In this document: positions 50,097 through 62,430 of the stretch, one piece after another
Layout of the letters: the number at the start of each line of letters is the position of its first letter
Position numbering within the stretch: the first letter of the stretch is position 1
From: Athripsodes cinereus
Taxonomy: Eukaryota; Arthropoda; Insecta; Trichoptera; Leptoceridae
Assembly (NCBI GenBank): GCA_947579605.1
Contig: OX388316.1
Location: 16,061,290 to 16,125,289 of the forward strand
Length of the DNA: 64,000 nt
Reading direction: 5' to 3'
The notes under the pieces: generated by a model
The model's database searches: none
Told to the model about the DNA's origin: nothing
What the model saw: only the letters and a program-made list of their open reading frames with translations
Position numbers and translations under genes: made by a program

Positions 50097-50930
50097 TACC
50101 CTCACGCCGTAAACCAAGCCGGCTACATGATACATCCTTTTTCCCAGATATTGCAGAAGTCAAAGAACGGAAACTCCATACTCATCATCATCATCATCAT
50201 CGCCCTCAACGCTCCTCTCGGGAGCACAGGGCAGAAACCAGCCTCCTCCATTCAGAGCGTCTCTGTGCCAATTGCGTCACCTCTTCCCACGACATTCCTT
50301 GCGCTCTGATATCGTTGTCATAGGAACGGTGTATTGTGAAAGAGGGACGCCCGGGCCTACGGAACCCCTGCGGACGGAAGAACAGTGCTCTTTTTGGCCA
50401 ACTATCATTGGGCATTCTCAAAACATGTCCCAGCCAGGACCATCGTCTCTCTTGTATTACGGAGATTACAGGTCTCTGCTTACTCCATACTAGTCTATCT
50501 TTACAACTTCTCTGGCTTCATCTACATTTATACAATTTCTCATATATCTACGCACGACGATTTTTCTTACTCAACACGCGGCCAACATTGAGAATTTGAT
50601 CCACGTGTTCCAGTCACGTAGTTCTCGGTGACCGCATTTTCTCACACCCTCTCTTTCAGATTTATACGCTTTCTTCTTTATCCTTACTTCATTCATTCGC
50701 TCCACATGTCAAAACCATCGCGACTCATTTACACACATTCTACTCACAGCACTCCTCTCACATCCGCCCATTCTTCCAATTCCTTTAAGCTTTACTTTCC
50801 ACTCTCCTCAGCGATTGCATTTCCACAGCATTAATTTCATTATTGTCCCTTTTCAACCATTTTCAAGTTTTACTGGCATACGTAATTGTTGGTACCAGAA
50901 TGGTACTGGTCACCAGCATTTTATATGAGA
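50097..50930 (-). mobile_element. LINE 3' region, same family as 35273, with nested insert
   Basis: The left end has ccctcacgccgtaaaccaag, and the right part (50490-50930) aligns with both sides of the 35-37 kb LINE. The minus strand reads an SRWF, HVERMNEV and KKKAYKSEREG series with stops, so it is decayed. It is interrupted by the 50183-50481 insert. It keeps the sequence that is split at 35.66/36.90 kb in the other copy. Confidence 0.75.
50183..50481 (-). mobile_element. 299-bp LINE 3' fragment with 10-bp target duplication
   Basis: Flanked by exact actccatact at 50173-50182 and 50482-50491. The minus-strand coding (about 50480-50206) reads RRWSWLGHVLRMPND, then KRALFFRPQGFRRPGRPS, WEEVTQLAQRRSEWRRLV and SALCSREER, then a stop. 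This is the C-terminal tail of an RTE-like LINE. It ends in a (GAT)n tail on the minus strand. It is extremely 5'-truncated and keeps no catalytic residues. Relatives are at 28798 and 1334. Confidence 0.9.
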
Positions 50931-51385
50931 TGATTAAGTGAAAAATTATTCTCAATCAAATCGAAGTGAAATTTAAATTATTCAATCTGTTTATATATTA
51001 CATATTATTATTCGTTAGATTACTATCGAATACTTGTTTGTCTCGTCCAGTAAATCAACATGCGTGGATCAAAACAGTAAATTAAGATTTACAGAATAAA
51101 ATTAAACTGAGAGGAAATAACTGTAGAAAATTTTAATTAATTGTTTCTATGGTTATCGACGCGTGATCTCACATACGTAATTCATTTAATAATGAAGTGT
51201 AGATGGTTGGCGCCTTTGGAATAATAAAGTATTTTAAATAAAATATTATGTACTTAACAAACATTCATACATACATTATAAACTCTAGAAAAAAAAATGT
51301 AAAATTTAATTAAAAATTATATTTACGTTTTGACTTTATAATCGAAAGATCGGGAATTTCAGGTGTGTTATTTTTTTTTTTATAT
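50931..51385. other. No gene recognised; AT-rich
   Basis: Nothing supportable was seen. Confidence 0.5.
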
Positions 51386-51645
51386 CCCGTGGAGCACCCG
51401 GTAAAGAATTGGTCTCCCACTCTTCTGCGTAAGTTTTCGAGTGTCCTGTAAAAGGCAGGTGTTCGAAAAATTAAGACGTTTTACTTCTTGAGTTCAGCGG
51501 TGGGGCTTGCCACCCATCCTGAATGTCTTGATTTTATATTGGCACAAAGAGGACAGTTTGCATGTTTCTTACATGCAGCTGATCTGCTGGCTACCCCACT
51601 TGTGGGATATGCCGTGATGGTGTGGTGTGGTGGTGGTGTGGTGTT
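51386..51645 (+). repeat. (TAG)n-tailed repeat, copy F
   Basis: Near full length: ccgtggagcacccggtaaag, gtctcccactcttctgcg, cacccatcctgaatgtctt, ctggctaccccacttgtggg and gccgtgatgg. The tail is mutated to TGGTG-type repeats. Closest to copy G, hence among the younger copies. Confidence 0.9.
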
Positions 51646-52599
51646 ATTTTTTTATAAGAGTCGATTAAAGTCGCCTTCGTTTTTTAAAATGTTAAATATA
51701 TTACTGTATTAGACACATCTAACTTTCACACTAAATCATCAATTTAGATTAAGTAAAGGGTCGAAAATTGAAAAAACACTTTTTCTTCAATTGTCACGTA
51801 TTTATATTCGATTGTATTTGAATCTCAATATAGTTTGGTTGATAAATCAAGCGTCACGAGAAAACAAAAGACAATAACAAATCAATCCAGTAATATGAAA
51901 ATCTATTGTATGTCTGTCAATTGAATAAATATTATAATAATGGAAAAAACGTCATATTTTACTGAGACCATTACAGCTTTTGGTCAACGCGATAGCAGAA
52001 AAAAACAATATACGCAGTAACTACTGACCAAATACGAGTATTAAACATTGGAGAATATTGACGGTTAAATAGTTCAATAAAAAAATATATAAGAAATTAC
52101 ATAAATCATAAACTCAATCAACGCACGCGAAATTTATATGAGAACTAATATCGAACGTTTAAATTAATAATCACAAACTAGTAGTACATAATATATAGCA
52201 GTATATTATATAATTTAAATTAATTCACAAAAAAAATGAGCGAGTGGGAGCCAATGAGATACACGAGTGGAACTGTACATTATTTGTCATACATGTTTGT
52301 GGGTGACAACTTACATAATTAAATAGCTATTTTTACTCTAATTAATATCCACACACTAAAGTTTATCCGTTTAATGTGATATTCCAAATGAAATATAATA
52401 AAAAATCATGATTGATCTTAATTCACTTTATTAATTTCATTCAAGAAGATATTGTTATTTTTTTTTATTTATTAGCCAAGCAAAACATAGTCATTTGGTA
52501 CATATTAAAAATAAATTATTGACCAGTGAAGTTTGCGGATATTACTAATAAATCAGTATGTTCACTGCAGATGTCTGAAGACTTTCATTTATCCGAAAT
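51646..52599. other. No gene recognised; AT-rich
   Basis: Nothing supportable was seen. Confidence 0.5.
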
Positions 52600-52735
52600 T
52601 TTACACTTAACAAATCTTGTCCACACCGAAGGTGCCATAGTGGGCAGCCTGAAGGGCCGGCCGGCAAAAAAAATACCCCCGTGTGTGGAATCTTTTGACT
52701 GCACTCCTTCGATGTCTCTCTAGCCGATAATAAAC
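52600..52735 (-). repeat. GC-rich dispersed repeat, copy 2
   Basis: The reverse complement aligns with 44909-45025 through gacatcgaaggag, aaaagattcc, ccggccggcccttcaggc and the adjacent ccc-rich block. The 65-codon plus-strand ORF over it is incidental. Confidence 0.65.
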
Positions 52736-55700
52736 AAGTCTTCTTAACCTAGATTACAAAAGTAAAAAATAAAAGTATGTAAAATCTTTACAAGAATTAC
52801 ATATATTTTGGAGCAAAAACAACAGACCACGCAGTGAACACATGTCCCCAAAACTCATACGATGGTGGATTGCCAGCACTTAGTTTAGGATCGAACGAAG
52901 CAATTTCATGACAACGAGGTCTTGAATACGAATATGACGAGTGTAACTCATAGGAAGAAGAAAATCGTGTTTGTTAATGGCTTCATTTAACAACGCTATT
53001 ATCACCACGAATCTATATTTGATAAATTTTCTTTTAGTTTAAGTTCCTTTTTCGTAAAAAAAGGAATTTCACATCTGCACATCGCCTCCAAATTATTATT
53101 AGAACACTTCTAAACCACTTCATCAAAATACCATTCAATTATGTGCAAAAATATAAGCTATAAATGACTTGCATATGGACGATAAAATTAAGCGAGTAAT
53201 TTTACAATTACTAAATTACTCGATGAATAAAAAGAAGATGGAAAGATATTCTTTGTAATGTAGTAAAATAATTTTGGCAGCAAAAGAATCCACATCATTT
53301 TAACGAATCGAAAATAAAACAATAAAGTAACATTTTATTTGATACAACGAATTTAAAATCAACGATATAAACACCATACTTTTGACTACATCTTCACACT
53401 GTGATTCCTAATGACTTCATCTTTTACTGGTATCGTTCGTGCCATCACGATATATAATATATATGTATTTAAATATATATTTTTCTTTTAATTTCGTTAC
53501 ATATTATTATAATAAGTAAATTGCTGACGAATGAAAATGAACTGTAATATTAAATAAAAATTCCACCTCATAATATCATTTGCATTTTTATATTATAAAA
53601 ATATTATTATCACCTGCTTTAAACGGTTACTTAATTTCAACTTAAATTTATTGGAATGGGATCAAAAATGATAAAATAAGATCATCCAATAATAAATAGT
53701 GAGCAGGTACCAAATCGGCGCAGACATGTGAATATTGAATGAAGGATTTTATGATTCATATGAAGCGGCAACTGAATGTTATAATGCGCTTTATATTAAA
53801 ACTAAATTAATTAGGACAGTGTTCATCCACTGACATTGATTGGAAATGAAATGTCCAACGTGAAAGTGCAGTAATTAATTTCGAATGCAATGAAAAAATT
53901 GGAAGAAAAGAAGCAAATTTAAAAACGAGAATGATAATAAATCCAAGAGACCTTTTAATTTGTTAATGCAACATTGTAACTTTTATGAATTAATACCGCT
54001 ATAAAAAGCTTATAACATTTAAAATAAGAACACATTTTTAATTTTACACCCTTCGTATTTTATAAAGTTCATAAAGAATAATTTCAGTTCGAAAATAAAT
54101 TTGAAAAGTACCTATTGAAATATAATACAATATGAACTAGTTTACAGTACCTGGTTTAATCTAAATAAAGGAGAAAATAATTTGTTCCAAGATTTTGTTA
54201 TCTGATCAGTCCTTTTGTAGAAAGCATTTGCTATAAAGTAATGAAACCGAAATTATATTGCATTATTTTTTAATTATCGACATTGGTTAATTAGAACCAT
54301 TAAAATAAATAAAAATATGTTGATGAAACTACTTGTCTTCGTACGATTTAAACAAGAAACTAAAAAAATTAAAAAACCTTAAAGAATTCACATTTCACAA
54401 AAAAAATTGGTAATATTAAATATTATGAGTACGGTTAATGAGCTTCAGAATTGACCAGTATACTGAAGAAATTTATTGAAAAATATTCCGATATCAAATG
54501 AATAAAGAAAAAATACCGGTCAGAAGTTAATATATAATAATTTTTACTTTACCGTTCATTTCATTTTTGTCGGGTAATTTTCGTAACACAGTGAAGTGTT
54601 TAATTGTTATTAATTACAAACTATCATTGAAATTTGTCGAAGTGAAAGAAAGTACAAAGGCGAAATAAAAAGAATAAAAAGAATACAGTACGCAAGTGGT
54701 GAATTACTTGGCATCAATACTGTATTTGCTTAATACATTCCAGATTATTTATACTCACATGTTAACCTTTTAATGATGAGAGAAGAAAAAATGTACGAAT
54801 GTGTCTCGTATATTATCGAGTTGGAAATATTAAGAGTATGTTTACGACCAGACCCACACTAACAAGGGGATAATAACGAAGTAAACGAATATAAAAGGAC
54901 GCATAAAAGAATAAACGGTCTCGGGACCCCCTCTGGCCGCGAATTGCGGTTGATGTAACGTGCCTTGTAGAAGTTATATGCTGTAATAAATTAAATAATC
55001 ACTCAATTCTGATAGCAGGTAATTGGACGAAGATATGAGAAAAAAATACGGCAATAATAAAGAAAACTCTATTAAATACCAACCAATGAATATATGTAGT
55101 GATTATATCTTACGTATACATAAAAAACAAAACATGGAATAGTTTATTTTTATAACAAAAGCTAATAAATAAATAGAAATTTGCTTTTGATTCTAAATTG
55201 ACGGTATTTCCTTTGTTGCTTTTGATTCTAATTGACGATATATCAATGCATTACACCAAAATAGACATCGAATTCAATATTGAAACCACCAAACAGAGGA
55301 AAAAATTAAATAGGTAGTTAATGATGACGATTTGATGAAACGTCTATCATTTTGCTTTCAACACCGTGATGACTTTTCTCGTTCCATATCACATCCGCGC
55401 ACAGGAGATAAAACATAATATGTGTATGAAAAAGTTTAATACAAAATACTTCATCCAAGAATTAAATACTGTTGCATTTCCAAAGTGTAAAATACAAGTT
55501 TTGGTAAGCGCACTATAAATCCCATAGTTCACAAGGCGAGAGAAGTCCCGCGGATCCTACCCACCTACAGTAATTTATTATAGAACGTCATCCCGGAAAA
55601 TACACACAAGTACCTCCACGTAGCTAACTGGCAGTAGATTGTAGAAGTAATCTGTCGACCGATTAACCAGACAAACAAGGATTTTTTACGAGAAATCCCT

Positions 55701-58404
55701 TAATAATAAAATAAGTATAATAGACATTATTAAGACGACAAAAATAATCAAATCATAAATATTGATACCACGGCTTTTAATAGAATATTGTATTATTATA
55801 AGCTTCATAAAAAAAGAATAAATATTTAAATACGGAGTTTATGTCCAAACGTAGGTGGATTTATATTAACGTTTGATTTATAATTGAGGTTAAATATCTG
55901 TTGTACTTACTTGATGCAACTAAACCTGATAAAGCTCTTCTCAGATAAATACTAAATTAGCTACACAAAAAAAATCAACGATTATCCCCAAAACAATTTT
56001 ATAATTACTTTAGAAGAAGAATAGTTACCTAACCAATAAAAAATATAATTATATTATTATGTTCGCAAAGAAATGAAGGTGTACAAGTACATATCTGATA
56101 TTTCTGTGTGTAGAGGAATAGCAATGACGATGACTGCGTCACCAACTCCGCACAAAAGAAACAGGCTTCCACTAAGATATCTGAAAGCTGAGGAAGAGGA
56201 CAGAAAGACGATGAACTGTGTTAAATGAAGCTGGTAAGATCTGGTGTCATATATGTCTAGTGATTTTCCTGTCCTGCAAATAAGAATGGATAGGAGTGTA
56301 TGAATGAAGTAAATAGATGAAATTGACTTCGTCAAAGAAATGAAAATGATTATAATATATTTTGGTCAACATCAGATCATAAAACTTAAATAATATATTA
56401 CATCCTTTTTTATTTCCGTACTAATTTCCTCAAGATCTTTTCTCTTTTACGCTGTTAATTAATTTAAAGAATCTAAAAATGCTATTAAAAAAATATGTAG
56501 AACGCCTTAGAAATAAGTTCGCATTGCAATACAAATAAGTGACATGGCACATAAAATATCTTTTAATTTATTAGGTAAATTTAAACCAATCAATAACATA
56601 AAAATTGTACAATATACTAGGTATATTAAATTTATATTAGATAAAAATAAAATTAATTGCATCCGTATGAATTACTACATTAATAAATATTAATTAAAAC
56701 CTACTTTGTAAAGTCAATTTTGAATATTATTCATACAATAGAAATAAATACTCATAAAGTAGGTAATAATCTCGTGTGATACAGCCGATTTCATTGGTAC
56801 ATAGAACATTGGTGTGTCTGCTATAAATCAAAATGGTAAATAATTATTTACAAAGCAGTCATTATTGTAGATGTGTTGTGAGTTGTTTATATCAATATTG
56901 ACTCAGTCGTATTCGGTAATGTCTAATAAAAAAGGTAACCATAATTTTGGACAACAGTTGTCCATCAATTTTATAATATGTCAATCTTCTTCTTTTCTGT
57001 CCATTTTGTGAGCAAATCTAAATTGTGAGCGTCACGACGGAACCTTTGTCCTCCAGTCCAGCCTTTGTCAATGGATATCTGTAATAGCATTCTTCTTAAA
57101 GCATACTTAACTTGCTGAAGTACACATTTTCGATGATCAACCACTTCTTAAAAGTAAATCTTAAATTTCCAAAACAATTGACTCTCAAACCTTATGATGT
57201 GTACAATAGATTCCACGTCATCTCTGGCATTTGACAATTTGCGAACAAGCAAGCGAACACAACCAAACTTATGATTAGTGTATAATTTAACACGACAATA
57301 ATAGATTATTGGATAACATCAACCACGATCTAGAGAAGCCAAATGCTCAATAAAACTGGTAATCCATTACACAAAATGGAAAGGCTTGGAGATTTATTGT
57401 TTTGGAGGGCAAAGATCTACAAGGACTTTCAACCATTGGAAGTAAATAAGTATAATAGATTATTCAGAGTAAAGCCATAATATTTGCCTGTTGACACAAT
57501 ACAGAAGTTTAAAAATTAAAACACAAAATATTAACTGTAATTTTTAAGACAAACATAAACAAAATGCATCGGACTATCAATATCGACAAATTTCTTTCAA
57601 ATAAATTCGTACTAGCTTCTAGTCAAAAATACATTAATTCAATATATCAACCACATCGATAGGTAGTTTCACACATTTCATAGTGACATATTATATTAAC
57701 AAATTTAAATAGATGCGGTGAACCTCAATATTTCAGAGTGGTATTTTATATGAATAATAAAATAAAATTAATATAGAATCGCTGATCTTTGTTCTTATAC
57801 GAAACTGTAGTAAAAAAAAGTTGTCTAAGAATTTGCATATAAACCTATTATTAAAGATGGCGATGTTGATGACCGAAGAAATAGATATTGTAATAATAAT
57901 ATTAAGAATAATAATATAGAATAAGAAAACAAATAGCTCATTAAATCTTATGGAGACACCAACTGTTAGCGAATAGTTAACAAGTGTTAGAATTTATCGT
58001 ATTTGTAAATGCTATTTATCAATATTTCACCGATACTGATCAACAGTATGTATTATACATATTATATTATGTGTATATATAGTTAATAATATATTTTTAT
58101 TACCGATAGGTAACATTGTTTCTAAACCTGGACATATAATAATGTTATATCATGTAGGTTATAGTATATAATTCAACAGCATCTCTAAATCTACAGAACT
58201 GGTTTATATTATAGGCACTTCATGATGTGTTGATATGTGTGTGATTGTAAAACTCTACTGCAGACTTAACTATGTCCAAATATTAAAATATATTTGTTTT
58301 AAATTAAGTTATGAGATATTGTCATGAAAAAACAATTTCAATCAACTTGAAATAGAAAAACTTTGATATCGTATGTATCATTAAATAGTAGATCTCTATC
58401 TACC
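52736..58404. other. No gene recognised; long AT-rich stretch
   Basis: Two GC-richer spots were seen, about 54920-54965 and 55530-55570. At 56995-57080 the minus strand reads DKGWTGGQRFRRDAH, possibly a decayed LINE scrap. No gene, RNA or TIR pair can be supported. Confidence 0.4.
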
Positions 58405-58556
58405 AATCTATACCCTCACGCCATATCCCAAGTGGGGTAGACAGAAAGAACGGAATGCCATAAAAATCTATTCTTAAATCATTCTTTCGCTTCATCTACA
58501 TTCAAACAATTTCTCATACGTGCACGTCAATTAATATTACACACGGCCGGCCGTCT
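58405..58556 (-). mobile_element. LINE 3'-end fragment
   Basis: taccctcacgccatatccc, then aagtggggtagacagaaag, then a block matching 50505-50550 (tcgcttcatctacatt, aatttctcata). This is a 3' end of the LINE family at 35273. It ends near an acacggccggccgt stretch. Confidence 0.7.
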
Positions 58557-60374
58557 TTGTGTATTTGCCTACAATAAATCGAATATCGAACGACAAAAAA
58601 AAATAGCAGTGAAAGGAGACAGGCCAAAGTAGATTAAATTAAATCAGATACCCCATCAGGAGGCGCATTTTTTGTCGGGCAATATTTGTCACCAACTTAG
58701 TTTAAGTCAGTTCATTATTAGTCAATCATTTGTGTATAGTGTATACGGTCGCCCATCACTACCTATTGAAAAACATACCTTCTCTGTAGAATTAATAGTA
58801 AAAAAAAACATGGCTATAATGTTTTTGGAGATAAACACTTTTGAATGGTGCTCTAATCAGATATATCATTACAAAAATTAAACACTTGATTTTCGACAAT
58901 ATATTTTATTGACATTACATTCCACGATAAAAATAATAATACCTACAACATGTTGCATAATTAATTATCTTATAATTTATTTGATCAACGAATATAAATT
59001 ATGTAAATACATAACGCACCGGGGAAACCGTGTTTTATTACAAATTCAAAGAAAAAATATTGGTGGAAAATCACAACTGCCCGAATAAAAATATAATCAA
59101 ATGTGAACCATGGGATACTCAATATATCATTGGAGCAATAGAACGTAGTACAAAGATTAAAACATACAGTATAAACAGAGTAAAGCGAAATGCCTTGGTC
59201 AGAAAATTCGACAAAATCGTAAGATATATTCAAACTTGATCATTGATAGAAAAAACATGATCATTGATTGAAAGCGCAGATTGTACATTTTGAGAAGTTC
59301 TCAGATTCGAATCAGTTTACTATTATGGAAATTAGACTGATTTAGACCAGTTGTACAGAAACACGATGTTAAGTTAAAGTTATCTTGAACAGGATGTTGG
59401 ATTTGATCAAAATAGTGGCAAACAGCACAATAACAGAATATCGTATTCTCTAAGTGAGAATAAATTGTATTAAAAGCCAATACGGGAAAATATAAATAAT
59501 GGCTTTTTAGACCACTTTGGACAAACATTTCCTTATCTTATTTTTTACCTATTTGACTCCATCTTTGGACATATGCCTCTCCTAATATCTTAATATTTTT
59601 CAGACGGTGACTTCGACAAAGGTGCCATTCTTCTCTCTTAACTGAATACCTTATGTAAACAATAGTAATAACATAAACAATTTATTTTAAAAAAATGCCC
59701 GGTTTTGTGAAAAAAAAACCACAAGAGACCATTTAAGAGTCTAACACTTTCAGTACAGTTGAGTAGAGTAAAGTAGAAGAAACCAGCATTGATTTTTTTA
59801 CAAAGTGAGCTGAGTGTGCATAAATACTAATATATGCCTTATTTGTTAGTTTTTTTAGCTAAATAAATATATGAAAATGTAACATCCTACAACAGTTTCT
59901 AACATTTCGAAATTAGTATTAGACATAGCGTGCGTAATTATTTCATGACACCTTTAGACAAATGAAAAATGAATGCAAAAAAATACAGGAAAATATATCT
60001 CACATCATGCTGTGTAAATATGAATAGAGGGTATTATTTGTTTATTTTGAAATAATTATATACATAAACTCTTGGCGCCTCACGTCAAATAAAAACATTG
60101 ATATCATTTTTCACTTACCATTCACTACGTAGGAAAAACTTGTACTATAATACATATTATGAAATTTAATTAAAATAACACCAACGCACAACACAGACAA
60201 GGGCAGCGTAATACTTTATTGATTTTATACATATTTAGAAAATCATTTCATTTTCGTGCTTTTAAGTTATACTTCAATTTATTGGACATACCTAATAATA
60301 AACATGATCATCTGAGATTCGAATAAAATTACTAAAAATATAATGTTTGTAAAACACTAAAGTTATTAAATCAG
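58557..60374. other. No gene recognised; AT-rich
   Basis: The ORF at 59030-59239 (+) is lysine-rich without a recognisable motif. Nothing else was seen. Confidence 0.45.
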
Positions 60375-60480
60375 ATTTCTTCTTGGCACTATCCCAACTA
60401 ATTGCCACTCAAAGTTTTTGGGGTCAGCTCTCCTCGTCATAAGGTTATATTTATATTCTTCTGTTCCCTATGTCATCTTC
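60375..60480 (-). repeat. Possible decayed LINE C-terminal scrap
   Basis: The minus strand reads YNLMTRRADPKNFEWQLV, then PRRN, near a ttcttctt run. The style resembles LINE C-termini, but the fragment is short and has an upstream stop. Confidence 0.3.
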
Positions 60481-60963
60481 ATCCTGGCAATAATGAATAA
60501 AAAAGCTATCGATTGTTATCTGCAGTTGAATATTTCATTTGTACAACCGTCATTTTCCAAAATAAATGCAAAACACGTGCGTTAATTATTAATAACTTTA
60601 TAATAATGACAATATTCTTACCAAACTAATATGTACTTTTTCCTGAAAAACACTTTAAGAAATGAGGCATGATTGATTTATACACACATTTGTTTAGATT
60701 TTTCATAGAACATTAAAAGTGACTAGCAATGATGTGTAAGATCTGGCGAAAACGGATGTTCACGCATGCATATTTTATAACAAAAAAAAAACTTTAAAAA
60801 GTACAATACTATAAAAAAAGATAGGTACCTACCAGTGTAATTGACACATAAATATTTTAGTCCGTACGTGTGTATGCCCTCAATAGAATCCGTAATTAAG
60901 AAATTTAGAGGTAAAATAACACACTCTATTCAGTGGGCAGGCTTTAGACTAAAAATACTTTTA

Positions 60964-61014
60964 ATACCTTATTTATTAACGAATTTTCTAAAAATTCGTC
61001 AATAAATAAGGTAT
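60964..61014. repeat. 24-bp inverted repeat with 3-base loop
   Basis: 60964-60987 pairs with 60991-61014 with one mismatch, with ends ataccttatttatt and aataaataaggtat. It is close to a perfect cruciform. Confidence 0.85.
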
Positions 61015-61152
61015 GTATGAACTTTTCCCTAAATTGCACGATCCGTTGTTCAAATATTTTGCATTGTATTCAATCAATTTCAAAATAAAAGTATAATAAT
61101 AAATACAATACCTACTGAAACTATCACAAATGTTTAGGGATTATTTAGTTAT
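61015..61152. other. Spacer
   Basis: AT-rich with no feature. Confidence 0.4.
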
Positions 61153-61410
61153 CCCGTGGACACCCGGTAAAGAATTGGTCTCCCACTCTTCTGCGTAAGT
61201 TTTCGAGTGTCCTGTAAAAGGCAGGTGTTCGAAAAAATTAAGACATTGTACATCTCAAATTCAGCGATGAGGTTTGCCACCCATCCTGAATGTCTTGATT
61301 TTATATTGGCACGAAGAGGACAGTTTGCATGTTTCTTACATGCAGCTGATCTGCTGGCTACCCCACTTGTGGGATATGCCGTGATGATATTGTAGTAGTA
61401 GTAGTAGTAA
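61153..61410 (+). repeat. (TAG)n-tailed repeat, copy G
   Basis: The best-preserved copy (258 bp): head cccgtggacacccggtaaag, middle cacccatcctgaatgtctt, palindromic gcatgtttcttacatgc, end ccacttgtgggatatgccg, then a clean run of about five TAG/GTA triplets. It serves as reference for the family. It has no pol III boxes that I can see. Confidence 0.92.
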
Positions 61411-62231
61411 ATTATCATTCTTGCTATAGGTATAGGTACTTGCTATAGATTATGTCATTTTAACTCGTGTATTTGCACAATTTATCCCTTTTTTATCTTC
61501 ATATCGATTGAAATCGACTTATAAAAGCTAGTAGGTAGGTATTAATACAAAAAAAAACAAATTTACAACAATTTATGGTACAAATAAAAATAAACGATTC
61601 AATTGAAGTAATTTTATTTACCAACAACTACGGCGTAATTTTATTTAAGCAGTCAGGTAGCAGATGATGTCATTTCTCAGTTACCTAGTTTGAATAATAC
61701 TATTATTTTGACAATAAAAAAATCGGAATACAATTGCCCGATATAAACTTGGCAAATGGATTGAAACACGACTTACAGACACACGTAGTCAATGGAAGGA
61801 AAAAAAATATATTGTTAACGCATAAGCATGAATATTTTTAAGTTATGAAAGAATTATTGTTAATTAATTAATTCCACGCAAAATGGAGTAGTGACTTTGC
61901 TGTATTAAAAAAGAAAAATCTTTCCCAAAAAACAGATATATACCTAGGTTATTGATTGGTTTAACACTGATAAAAAAAACCTATATGAGCTGTGTTTTAA
62001 ATGAGATTTTTTCTAACAGTATATGACAAAGTGTGTTTGGCTAATACAGATATAATAATAATGTATGTGATGATGATGGATAACTTGATTTAGGCACCTT
62101 TTCACAGTAGGTACTTAGACCATCTCAAAAGCGCTGGTAAATAATGCACTTTTCGATTTACTTTTAATGGGGGTTATCGGTTGGTGTTTTTTTTTTACAT
62201 GTATATAGGTATAAATGAAAAGACTTGTCTA
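61411..62231. other. No gene recognised; AT-rich
   Basis: Nothing supportable was seen. Confidence 0.5.
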
Positions 62232-62430
62232 GTGGATTCCACAGTTAAAAATAGATTTCCCACACCTTTATGTGATTTTTTTTAATGTCCTGTAAAATGC
62301 AAGTAATCGTAAAATTTCGCGTAAAAGATATTAAAGATATCTCAATTCAGCGATGAAGTATACCGTCCATCCTGAATGTCTTATTTTTATGGCACCGAGA
62401 AGACAACCTGTATATACTTACATTTTATAC
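62232..62430 (+). repeat. (TAG)n-tailed repeat, copy H, interrupted
   Basis: Keeps gtcctgtaaaatgcaag, ccatcctgaatgtctta and ggcaccgagaagacaacctg, then loses homology where the LINE coding sequence starts. The 3' third of the repeat is missing from the window, consistent with the LINE having inserted into it. Confidence 0.65.

Noticed and set aside
61149..61418. Protein encoded by the (TAG)n-tailed repeat
   Set aside because: The tyrosine run is the translation of the TAG/TAC tail, and other copies break the frame at random.
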